From the NCBI RefSeq assembly GCF_921293095.1, contig NC_060259.1, positions 27,287,812 through 27,351,811 of the forward strand: a stretch of DNA of 64,000 nucleotides, read 5' to 3'. A program made the translations under genes and the position numbers. The notes under the pieces are model-generated. The model worked only from the letters and a program-made list of their open reading frames with translations, made no database searches and had not been told where the DNA came from. Below, piece by piece: positions 48,226-60,700 of this stretch. The stretch comes from Ischnura elegans. Its lineage: Eukaryota > Arthropoda > Insecta > Odonata > Coenagrionidae. Within the stretch, counting starts at the first letter, position 1. Each line of letters starts with the position of its first letter.

Positions 48226-48623
48226 TTTATTGCGCGGTGGGCGACTACAGTTAAAAAGGCCTCTTCGAGGATCCCTTTATTTTATTCTTGGTTGGGAGTT
48301 CATCAAGGTTGGCGAAGTATCAACAAGAACGAAGACACAAGACATAATGCAACTCTATGATGCCGATGATGGTATCGATGTAGGATTAAAGCGTTTATTT
48401 TCAACTATACCGATTTTATAAAGATTACAATCACGTAAAAATTCTGTATCCTGTTTATTTAGGGTTTTCGTTAGTTGCAAAGATGCCGCTCGCGTGAATG
48501 AGTATAAGCATATTTACTACCAGTGGGGCTAAGGATGAAATGAATGGGTACTGATAGTGCAAGTTGAAAATTATCCTTAAATACTATTGCTATTAGACTG
48601 CAGTAGTTTGCGTAATTTCTACC
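48226..48623. promoter_or_regulatory. Probable bidirectional promoter / 5' UTRs between the small minus-strand ORF and Arp5
   Basis: About 400 bases separate two divergent start codons, and no transposon relic is seen here. The region is richer in CG dinucleotides than the flanking introns. No clear TATA box was placed. The role is inferred from geometry. Confidence 0.4.
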
Positions 48624-48747
48624 ATGTTTGCCGCTCAGAAGACTTCTCCCAATACCTTCGAGCTTAAAGATGTAAAGCCGGTACCAGACGCAATTCAGTC
48701 GTATGCATTATTTAGGGACACTGCTATGCCAATTGTGATTGACAATG
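48624..48747 (+). CDS. Arp5: Arp5 exon 1
   Basis: ATG at 48624 (context TACCATG). The 41 codons plus one base encode [20 protein letters not shown] and end in PIVIDN. The Gly codon of the DNG phosphate loop is split, with donor GTAAGT at 48748. No upstream in-frame ATG is needed, since orthologues also begin just before this block. Confidence 0.93.
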
Positions 48748-51700
48748 GTAAGTTGTGAGTTGCTCATACGTCTGTGAAATCGTAAATGGTTAAATCGGTC
48801 CTCCTTGTACCATTTCATTTACCCGTGAACGGAAAACCTTCCCGTAAACCTTACATGCTGCCAAACCGCTGGCAGCATGTACGGTTCGTTGCTCTTGGCA
48901 ACTATCATGTTTCCCCCCGAATTGGTTATTATTTTTAAAACATCCGGTAAATGCAAGCCTCCAACTAGTGGCCATTTAATTAAATATTTAATAAACTGAC
49001 CACTTTGGGTCAGTGTGGGGGACGCATAGTATTAATGAAGTGTGGAATAGAATTCATAAAGTAACGTAATGACTGTACCAGGTTCTTAAAAGTGAAGAAA
49101 ACTCCGGAAAAACACGTTCATTAGAAATTAAATGCATACTCATACTCTCAAGTTTGCTTTTTCAGCGTGGCAATTACTCTCTTTATTGCCATGTATAAGT
49201 CATTAGAGTCTGGACCCAGTCTTTGGCCTTCTCTCGATTCCCAAAAAAATCAATGAATTTGCCCTACAATTATCGTTACTGATGAATTTTTGTTTCATGA
49301 CACTCCACTCTTTCCAGCTTTGTAGCTTTAAATGTGCTGCTACACCAAACAGTGGTTCACAATCAAGTCATATAAATATCGATGATTTGTTTGGACTTTT
49401 TAGGATGTGTACCTAACCTCCTTTTGTGCAGCTTTTTAATTACTTAATGGTATTCTTCACTTTTACTTCATAATAAATGTTTGTAATTAATGTCTACATT
49501 AAGACACTTGTATTTCACGTAAGTTTCATCATCTAACTATTAGACTGAATAGTTTCAGCCTTAGTGTATACATATACATTCTTTGTGTTGGTTTTATTAC
49601 ACAGGCGTAAACTCAGGAAATCTTTGTTCTCTTCATTGTTCTCAGCTTTTTCGCCAACAATATTCACCCCTTTCTTGTTTTTTAGACTGGGTTACATGAT
49701 CGTGAACTTATACTGTTAAAGAAAGAATAAAAATGCATCATTCAACTTATTTGAGTACATGAATAGAATGTGTGACCTTTTCCATTAATTTCATTTGTTG
49801 ATTAAGGTTCTATTCTGGTCCACCAAAATTGTTCATGCATTAACCCTCGACTTTGTACATCATCATATTTTCTGTAACCAGACCATTAGATAATTACAGG
49901 CTTTCACCATGTGGTTTTCCTTTTTATATGTTTTTATATATTTTAGTGTGAACAAATTTATCTAAATGGAGAACACTTTCCTTGTGTTCTGGCACACAGA
50001 ACTTGCAAAATTAAATTGCATGTACCTTGAATCAAAGGATTATCAAAACACATTTTTACCTTTGTGGTTGACTCAGCTTAACCACTTTGCCATTACAAGT
50101 GTCCAATTCATTCATCTGTTTTGCTTAGCTGGTGTTTTGCAGTGCACAGAGTAATTCACAACTTGTCTCAGAGGACCAGCAAATTTCAGCAGCTCTTTTC
50201 AGGTTTTCTCTCTAACAAATATTTTCAGCAAATTTTTGTCACTAATACTAATGAATATTCTTTTCTGATTAGTTCTTCCTCTATGAATGCACATGCTGAT
50301 GATGCCTGCTTTAAGTTTTAAAGAAAACTAACCATCAAAGCTCTATCATTCCTCTACTACAGTTCAGAGAAACTTGTGGTACTCAACAACAGCATTTTTC
50401 AAGGTGCAAAATAATTATGAAAGTATTCTATTACAGCTTTTAGGTTCATATTGTGGTCATCATTGGAAAACTTGAAGGGATTTGTGACACCGAGGGCTTC
50501 ATCTCTTAATGAGGTTCAATGAGTTGGCAGTCTTCCCTTATTAATATGATGATGTGTCTTATAATTTAGTGTGTATCCTCACCAGATAGCAGGATGTTGC
50601 ATTCCTCCTCTCTTTTCCTCCCAAGTTAAACAAAGTTTTGATACTTCTGAGTCTACATGACAAAAATATGCAATATATGTGCTCTGTTGTCAATTATTGT
50701 ATTGCATACTGTAAATTCACCAATGTTGTGATCGATTTTCATCAATGACTTTGACATCTATTGACAATGAGGCTGTAGAGGAAGCATAGGTCATGGTTAT
50801 CACTTCTATTGAATTTCAGAGAAATTACTGTGTAGATTGAATGGCTATCATGAGTTAGTGCAACAACTTAAAAAAGCAGTGAAAAGGCTAAACCCCCTCT
50901 CTTTTTTCCTAGCATATGTATCTGATGTACATTCAAGGCCTCAAAGTGGTGACAAGTGTAGAGGAGAGAGTGCTTGGGAGACGAGACTTGGGAATGCAAA
51001 CCTAGACCTGTTCTCTGCCAATGCCCGCCGGTCCCAATGGTCCAAACTGAGATGCTGAGTCTGATCAAGATAATATCACGAATCTCCATTAATTATTCAT
51101 TTAAGGATACATCCTTGGATCTATTTTTGTTCCACAGATAAGAATGAAGTGATTCTGCCATACCATCATAGTAGGAGATGGTGCACTGCTACATGTGGTA
51201 AAAATAACAGATACATACTGCCAATATTAGATTCTACAGTTGCACAACTTCAGTGATCGAGTTTCCAGGCAGCACTGAATTATTGCTTTGCTAGCAAGCT
51301 TTTTATCTTCTATTATTGATGGCCTATTTGATAGTGTGTATGTGCCTTAACTTAGTGTGGGAAGAAGAATTGGGGCTGCTTGCGGGACTAATAGGATGGT
51401 AGATTTACTATCTCCTAATTGATCGTAAATCTCCCTTCTTAGGATTTTCTACATTGCTCTGTTAAAAAAAAACATTAGATGTTCTAAGGTATGTATCCTT
51501 GCTGCTCTCATTTTTTAGGGCAACCTAAGTTTTGCTAATTCTTCTTACATTTATGCCCTTGGCAGTTTGAGTTGAAATCCCCAAAATATGTATTGAATAA
51601 TTAAACCACTTTAAGAAGATACTTTCAGAAAAAAGTGTATTTTTCTATTACTTCTAAGTTAGTTTAACATTAAACTTTGATTTAATACCATTGAAATAAG

Positions 51701-54700
51701 ATTTAAGGGCTTTTTTTGCATGCATTCTTGTATTGTTTTACGAGGTCATAGTTTTCGAGTTATTCACAAAATGTCAATAAGTCATGTTTAGGAGAGAGCC
51801 CTGACCTACACTTCCCCCCCCCCAAAAAAATCAGATGTTGTAGTGGATTATGATACTTGGCCCTACCGCTGTATAAAAATTTGTGTCTGTATGATTTTTC
51901 CCCCTAAAATGTGGTAGGGGATTTGACTATTAACCTATTTGCCTGTACCTTGCAATTTTGTCCTACTGAATTCCTCTTTATTTTGTTCTCGCTAACTTAT
52001 CTGGTTGTAAGGAGGGTGGGCTGTGTACTTGTTGCTTTCAATTGATCCTTGCAGATAATATGTGGGGGAATGCTAAAATTTTCATTGTCTCTGTGTGTAT
52101 TTCCTTTATGCAACTTTGCTGTTCCCATGTCATTGTAAAGATTTTTTAATAGTTTGATATCCATTTCAGGGTCTTATCAATGCAGAGCAGGTTGGGCTAC
52201 ACAACTTCAGCCATCTTTGGTGTTTAAAAATTTGATTGCCAAACAGAGGAAGGAAAGGGGTAAGAAGGTAATTTGGCTTCTCATTTGATAAGGATTAAAA
52301 GGCTATTTTGCTATTAAACTGGTTAAACTCTGTTGGGAAGTTTTTCGAGGGTTTAAAGTTTACTAACTTATCAAGCAGAGAGACTTATCTATGCATATCA
52401 TGTTTGCACTGGATAGTAGCCTGTAGCATTGAACTATTTTTGGATTCTCTTGAATGACAAATGTGAATGTCAAATGATGTCATTCAACCATTTATTTATT
52501 TCCATACCACCAAAAACAGCTCTATAGGGCCTTTTACATCAGGGTTATTAACATATTAACAGTTTAACTTGCACAAACAACCATGCACTGGATAGGGAAA
52601 ACCCAGGTGGAACTCGAACCCACAACCTCCTGTTTGGCAGGTGAGGACTTTACCCTGCCACCATCGAGGCTGGCATTGTAACTCGATCCTCTTATGACAC
52701 ATTAGTTAACAAGTTATAGAAAGTAACTTTTAGTTGCCAAGATGAGTGGTTAAGAGCACACCTCAAAGTATATGTTTAGCGATCAGATGACACTGAAAAT
52801 GTTTTTTATCACTCATGGCATTATAAACTGTGTGACTTGTGTCTAATGCTCAATGCACGATTAAGATCCAAGAGATCCAGTACGGATAAGGCCCTCCTTT
52901 TTGTGCATACAGACATACACAAATTTTAGAATCAACATTTACCTTGGGAAAGGTATTCAAATATCATATTTTTCATGCATCAACAGAGTTAATATTGAGT
53001 TGTATGCTCAGGATTCAAGTCAAAATTTTAATCAGTCATTGAAGAAGAATTATGAAGGTCAGTTGTGAACAGGATGAATGAGTTGGAGTGATTGTTACGA
53101 TATTATGCATGATCATCCTACTTCATTCTCTGTATTTCAGGATGGAGAAACCCAAGTTGGAAATGATATTGCCAACATTGAAGCTCTTAGATTTCAATTG
53201 AAAACCCAATTTGATCGTAATGTTGTGACTCATTTTGAAGCTCAGGAGACTGTGTTTGATCACATCTTCTCAAGACTTGGAATTGATACTGATGGAGGGG
53301 TTTATCATCCAATTGTTTTAACTGAGGCTTTCCAAAACCCAAATTATTCCCGTAACTGTAAGTATGAACTAGTAATAATTGCATGGATGTGAAGCATTAG
53401 TGGCATTGATGGAAGGAAATTATTTGTGAAAGTATTGCTTGACTAATACATATAAGCTAATACACACACTTCGTCCAGCCACACCTTACTTGATTTATGT
53501 ATTGTCGATGACCCTGAAAAGGTAGTAGCCTATTCCCAAATGCCTGTTCCTTTCTTGTCAGCCCATGATCTCATGCAAATCACCTATCGCTTCAAATATC
53601 ACTCTACTTCACCTGAGCCTTTCAAATTTTGTAGGCTTAAAAACTTCGATGTACTCAACTTTCAGAATAAATTGGCGACCTTGGACTGGAGTGTTGTTTT
53701 GGATTCAAAGTGTATTGATCTTAAAGTAAACTATTTAAACTCTCATATGCTAAAGTGTATCAATCACACTGCTCCTATGGTATCGTGCTATCCCAAACGT
53801 ACTCATGCTCCTTGGTGCAATGAAGAAATACGTCGACAAATTCAAGAACGCAATCACCTCTGCCTTTCATACCTTCGCTCAAGAACGCTTTCAGATTTTC
53901 AATTATACAGGGTCTCACGGAAGTTGCTTAAAGCTCGCATTTCGGAAGCTAAGCGCCTGTATTTTAGCTCAAAATTTTCTCAAGTTAGAAATCAACAGAC
54001 AGCATGGCGTGAACTAAGGACTCTGGGGCTGGTACGAAAGCGTTCAAATGTACTGCCTAACCATATTTCTACAGATCAAGTAAACCAATTTTTCAATTCC
54101 TTGCCCACCAGTGGAAGCACCGAGACAATATCTGCCTTAAATTCTGTCGATTTCTCTGTCCCATTCGATGATAAAAATTTCTTCTTTCAATACATCACCC
54201 CAGAATGTGCTTTGAAGCTCCTGAAGCTCACCAAATCGAACTCCCTAGGGTACAACCAAATTTCAATGATGTTCGTTCACAAGGCCACACATGTTCTACT
54301 GCCATATATTCTCGAAATTTTCAACCATTCTTTATCTTACTCTCAGTTTCCAGCTGTGTGGAAAAAGGGCCATATTACACCTGTACGCAAGGTCAGTAAA
54401 CCCGTAAATCCCTCAGATTTTTGACCTATAGGTATAGATCTCAAATTTCTGCGGCCTATCAAAAACACTGGAGAGAATTGTTCATACTCAAGTTTTTGAA
54501 TATCTCAAACTGCACGATAAACTTGATCCTTATCAATCGGGCTTCCGTAAAGGCTTTAGTACCCAGACTGCCTTGCTCAAAGTCACACTCGACATTCGTC
54601 TCGCCACCGACAACAAACTGATCACACTTATGGTATTATTTGATTTCAGCAAGGCATTCAATCGAGTGAACCATTCTCTGCTCTTACATAAACTAAAATC

Positions 54701-57700
54701 CCTCAGTTTCTCTAGTTCCGCCCTGAACTGGTTCCATTCCTACTTGACGGACAGAACTCAAGCAGTCAAGGGCCAGGGTAGTGACATATCTTCTTGGCTC
54801 CCGGTCTCATGCGGTGTCCCACAAGGCTCCGTCCTCGGACCTCTCTTGTTCACTCTGTATACTCTCGATCTGACTAAGAGCATCACTCACTGTAAATATA
54901 TGCTCTGCGCAGACGACTTACAAATATATGTTCATTCTACTGTAGAAGAGTTTCCATGCAAAATCCACATGATTAACTCAGCTCTCAGATCTTAAGGATA
55001 ATAGTGAGAATGAACTGAGGTCATTCGAGCACCAACTGAAGCCATATTGCAGGTAAAGAAAATATGATATTTGTAGAAAACATATATGAAGATATGAATG
55101 TATTTTTAGCAAGTAACTATGCTGAAGTAGTTTTCTGCCCATGGAGTGATGCAGCATACAACTAGCTAGCAGTTGACTGAAAGACCGCCTATATGTATGG
55201 GAAACACCTATAACAAGTTTGCCGTTGTAAAATAAAACAAATATCCTCTAAAATAGGACCAAAACTATCCTTAAGAAGAATATAGTTAAAATAACTCACC
55301 CAGATAATATCTAATCAGGCTGAATGCTGTAACATAAAAACAGTGCAATTTTCCACAAGCAGCCACTTTGGACAGTGGTTGACTGAGCGACCATGTTTGC
55401 AAGTATGAGCCCCACAAATGTGTAGAAGAAGAAACTGACATAAAAAAAATTAACAAGGCATCTATGTAAAATTAATGTGATGGATGGAGTGGGAAGTGGA
55501 GTCTACTCCAATCTCAGAAAGAATTATGGGAGACGGCTCGGTTCGAGGTTGTTCAAGTGACGTGAAAGCTTTAAGCTGCGAAAAAAATCATTCTTATCAC
55601 AGCATCAGAATTCATTAACTCGCAGTTCAGTAAATTCATTTCAAGGTATGAAAAATTCATGTTTTAAAATTATAGACTCCATAAAAATGGTATTGCCAAA
55701 TGGAGTGAAAAAGAAATTTGAACTCGATATTTAAGTTTTTCTAAGTTCTTGAGAATTTGACATTGAAATAAAAATGGAAGAAGCTCTGCATGAGTTATAG
55801 TTTTGATTTATTACCAGAGTAAAATTTTGCAAAAGTAATGTACTGGTATTTTCAGAGTCAGTTTTTTTCAGGAAGGGTTAGTTAGTCGTAGGAGTTCTAA
55901 GCATTTTTTTTCTAAGGCCCAAAAGGCAAATTCTCAAATTTACAGGGTGCCACTCATCCCTATCTATATGTAATCATTTACTTAAGGTCTTAAAAAATTG
56001 AACCATTAATTTTCAAAATTATTATTGAATCAAATAGTTGTTCACGTTCATGCTTGTGTGCATCTGTTTTATTGCATAAACCTCTATTTTTCCAGTGATG
56101 TCAGAACTTCTGTTTGAATGCTATGGTGTCCCTGGACTTGTGTATGGTGTTGACTCCTTGTTCAGCTTCTGGCACAATAATGGGTGTGGAATTCAGAATT
56201 GGGCAATTGATTTTAGCAAAAAAACAGGATTAGTGATATCAGTTGGCTACCGAGCCACTCATGTAATACCAGTGGTGCAGGGAGTTGTCAAATACCACCA
56301 AGCACGACGCCTTGCTGTTGGGGGAGCTCACATGTCTCACTTCCTTCATCGCTTGCTTCAGTTGAAATATCCAGCCCACTTCAATGCTATTACTCTCAGT
56401 AGAGTTGAAGTAACTATCAATTACAAGTTATTGATTTTTGATATTGTCAGCTAATTGATATGCATGTGTTAGTTGTGTAACATTTGCTTTTTTTATTTAT
56501 CAAGGAACTTCTCCATGAGCATACTTATGTTGCCAACAATTATGATGAAGAGCTTTCTAAGTGGATGGAGGATGATGTTTGTGAAGATGGAGAGGGGAGT
56601 GAGTCAAGTAGCTATTACTACTCTAATGTGCACCGAATACAGCTGCCGTTTGTTCCCGTCAGCAATCCCGTCCTCAGTGTTGAGCAGCAGAAGGAGCGGA
56701 GGCGAGAGCTGGCCAAGAGGTTGGTCGAGATGAATGCTCGCAAAAGGGAAGAGAGGGTGAGGGCCATCATTTTTTTAAATAAATGTATCTTCAACTTTTA
56801 TTTCAATTTTACTTTGAATTTGTTACTGAACACGAGAAGGACTGGGGTCGTATGGCTACCTAGAAGGACCGTTATCCATCATTTTGATGGGTAGTAATTA
56901 TGTTTAATATTCCTTTGTTAATGTTTAAATTAATTGATGAATTCATTAAAAATAACCTGTGTCTTCATTTACCAACATAACTGAGTAATTTATTACAAAT
57001 AATTTCACAATAAAAATTATATATAATGAGCAGTGGTCACGTCCCTCCTGCTTCTGCTGACCTGGACTACCACACTCCACTCGGTGTGGCAGTATGATGC
57101 TTATTTCCATTCAAAATGTAAAGGAATGTTAAATGCATATATGTACTAATTAAAACTTCAAAATGGCCTGACGTAATACAGTATAGTGATTTTTACAAAT
57201 AAAACACTTGTTACTATTGCAAATAAAATAGAAATACCTGACCTGTCACTTTGACAGGTGTTGGTCATCTAAGGTAGACAGGTGGTATAATTCCATTTCT
57301 ATGTGAAAAAATAAAATTATATTTTAACAGAATACATGCCATGAAAAATAAATAAAAGTCAGGAAGAAATTAAGACGACAAAAAAAATATTCCAGGACAT
57401 ATCATTAAGTAAGTAGAGGTTACCTGTCAACATGACACGCCTGGTCCTTCTAGTGTTAAAGAGTTTTAACTGTGGAGCAAAATATATTCTTATATTTTAC
57501 TTTAAAGTAAGGTTCTGTGGCTGTCTCCAATTTTTTCTGAGTTGATGATGTTCTAATACAGTAGACTCTTGTTAATACGAACAACGTTATTAGGAAGCAA
57601 ATCGTTGGTCCTGACGAAAAGGCCTATCCAAGCTATAGTAAAAGAAGCATTATTTCTAAATTTTTGTTACAAAATTATGAACCTCAGTCCCAGTCCCGGC

Positions 57701-60700
57701 GGTTATAAAATGAACTTTACTACGAAGTTCCAAGCATAAGCAATGGCATTTAGGTGGATATTTACTACGCTAAGTTTTAATAATCGCGCCACGTTTAAGT
57801 TCTTCTCGTGTACTGTGTCCAAGAGCGTCAATTATGGTTCTTTATTCAGTGTACATGCAACATTAATAATAAGCTTCATTCCTGTGGAGTCATGGTGACC
57901 CAATCATAACTGCTCGTAAGTTGGACCAACAGTTTGTCCTCTTCCTACGCACATTCGATTTTTGAATTTTCAGAGATACGAGCATTCAAAATTTTCAAAT
58001 TTTGAATTTGGCGCCTTTCGATTTGGCTGATGCTATGCAGTGTGGTGTAGAGAAACTCTCACTGTGGGCACAATCTGAACTAAGTATCATTGAATCCGGT
58101 GTGAATTTAGGAACTGTTCAGCATTTCGCCCATTCTTCCTTACCGAGAGGAGCGATTTTTTTCGTCTCCGGCTGCGTCGCACGCCCAGCTAGATCAGTCC
58201 GTAATATTGTGAGTTAGAGCACGATTGTGATGCAGTGTTGCATTTTGTAGGATAACTGTACTTCTCTATGCCTTTCATACAGTCCGCCGGGCGAGGGTTG
58301 CCTGGTGATGGCACAATAGGAGGGGCAGATAACCCTATGCCAGCATGTTTTACAGCCAATCGCTGTTCTCCAAACGCACCCTCCCCTCGTCTCACAACGT
58401 TGTCAACTGCATAAGGTGCACCGAAATAAGCCTGATCCACCAAAACAAACCCTTTCCTCGAATCACCAAAACAAGTGATTCTTCCTCTTCATGCTCATTG
58501 TCCCTTCCGGCTCCTTTCTTCGCGGAAACCTTTGTAGGCGTTTCCCTTTCTTACCTGGCAACCTTGCCCCCTACCCCGACCGAGACCATTCTGCGTGTCA
58601 TCGGAAAACTCTCGGCGGCTGTACTTAAGGTTTATCAACTTAGGAACAAGGTCTTGGAATGCATCCAGTTTGTTTATCGAACTTATTGTATTCGGGAAGA
58701 TATCTACCCTCGATTGCGTCGTGCTGCATTCTTCTGTTGAGAAATTGAAATGAAAACTCCTGTTTACATTTATTTCCACATATTTTAATCGCGTTTATTA
58801 AATACTTTATTTCCGACGATTCCTAAAAGTAACCTTCACTCAAACTTCGTTATTACAAACCTCCGCTTTTTCAATCCCGCAAACTTCATAATAACGAGAG
58901 TCTACTGCACTCATTATGTATGCATACACTTTTTTGGGGGTTTCCATGTAGCTGAATATCATTGTTCCAGCAGATATAGAAATTGACGTAAGCATAAAAC
59001 CAGTTGAAGATAAAAAAAAGCAGAGCACGAGGGGCCAAGTGCATTCTGGAATATATAATATTTCCTGTGTTTAGTTAACTTTTCTCTGAGTGACCAATTT
59101 AACTAACCTCCTTATGGCCCTTATAACCTACAGGGTGTGTTAATTAAGTTTCAAGACTGGTCTCAGGAAAAGAAATTTATTAAAAATTTATATATAGCGG
59201 ACTAAAAATCTTCGAAATAGTTTCCTTCTGAGTCGACACACCACTGCCAGCGAGTTTTCCACTGTCGGAAGGCTTCCTGAAACACCTTTACTGGAATGGT
59301 GTTCAAACTCAGCGTCGAAGCCGTTTGAAACGCTGCAACTGTGGCGAACTGCTTCCCTTTCAAGTTCTTCTTCATACGGGAGAACAAAAAGAAGTCACTG
59401 GGGGCGAGGTCCGGGCTAAAGGGTGGCTGCGGAAGCGTTGCCACCTTGTTTCTGGCCAAAATCTGGGTGACGGCGAGACACATGTGCACGGGAGCGTTGT
59501 CGTGGAGCAGCACCCACTCGTCTTTCTTCTCCGGGCGGACTCAAATCTTCAGTAACCATTTGAAACACGGTACTGTGGTTCAAATTCATTCTATCCGCGA
59601 TGAGTCTAATGCTCAAGTGTCGGTCACTGTTCAAAACTTCCCGCAATTTGGCCAGATTTTCTTCGTTCCGCGACGCTGCAGGCCTTACAGCACGATCATC
59701 ATTTTTGACGTCTTCGCGGCCATCTTTAAACCGCTTATGCCGCATGAAAACCATCGCACGTGACATTGCGTCTTCTTTGTAGGCCTGTTGAAGCAACTGA
59801 AGCGTTTCCATGCCGTTCTTGCCTAGTTTGACACAGAATTTTATGGAATAATGTTGTTCCTTCAAACGCTGCATTTTCACTCTCGCGATGTTTCGACGTG
59901 ATCAACAAACACACTCCGACTTCGCACGTGATGCTTTCACTCCAGCGTTTTGTCGGCAACTGGCGTTGATTGGTCGCTTACCTGAGACCCCCCTGCAGCC
60001 AGCCAGGGCCACGTGATTGGTCTGGAAGCCCTCCGCTGCGCAATAAAAAATCAGTCTTGAAACTTAATTAACACACCCTTATCTCTCCTCTTTGATTTTT
60101 GGCTCATTCAGGATTAGAAATATTTTTTGTAAAATTGTAACAGTAGTCAAATGATTGTACCATACAGGGTTTCTTCATCACAATTCTTACTCAATGGTGG
60201 CTTTTGGACATTTGAATAAGCTGGCTGCTTTGTCTTGAGGTAATGACCTGCTTTCTTCCTGATCCTATCACTGAAAATGTTACACGTTGAAATCCGTCTA
60301 ATGGAGCTAAGTTATATGTGCAAAACGGATGCTACCTTCTACCCAAATCTCTACTTGAATCTGACTTTAATGATTGTAACATGAATATCCTCCATGGGTA
60401 TAGCAACTCTAATTTTTTGCTGGGTAGCCATGGATGATCCTTCTAGCTTTACAATGGACAGTTCAATATTATTTGCTAGTGTTGTCATATTGTTTTTCCT
60501 GATATTTATTCGATTGAATTAGTGTATTCTTAATAACACGACATCATTTGATATACACCTCAGTTAAATTATCACAGATTCCATGTTATGACATTCGGAG
60601 TGCTGTTGGATGACTGGCTGAATGGTATTCATGTGCTACTATTGAATATAAAGAGAAATGCCTGATAGTCTTGATGGCTCAAGTACCACCCTGAAGACAG

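Larger units (their letters stand above)
59131..60079 (-). mobile_element. Mariner element, internally deleted, in Arp5 intron 5
   Basis: About 28-bp inverted repeats (AGGGTGTGTTAATTAAGTTT at both ends) sit between TA dinucleotides. On the minus strand, 59416-59880 encodes the N-terminal paired-like HTH half, including [19 protein letters not shown] and EDL. The frame then shifts into [14 protein letters not shown] and [20 protein letters not shown] (59202-59513), the last two catalytic Asp blocks spaced as in D,D34D mariners. The central part with the first catalytic Asp is deleted: about 950 bp here against about 1.3 kb for a complete element. Confidence 0.92.

Noticed and set aside
52600..52680. 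tRNA-Gly gene on the minus strand
   Set aside because: Box A/B spacing is right, but the anticodon arm is imperfect and a SINE-like tail follows.
56410..56454. Read-through of Arp5 exon 4 past 56409
   Set aside because: The donor GTAACT at 56410 and in-phase exon 5 restore the conserved ITLSRxEE(L/I)LHEH junction; the extension is intron.
58345..58740. 131-residue plus-strand ORF
   Set aside because: Lies inside a TIR element, low-complexity Ser/Pro composition, no family motif and no splice support.
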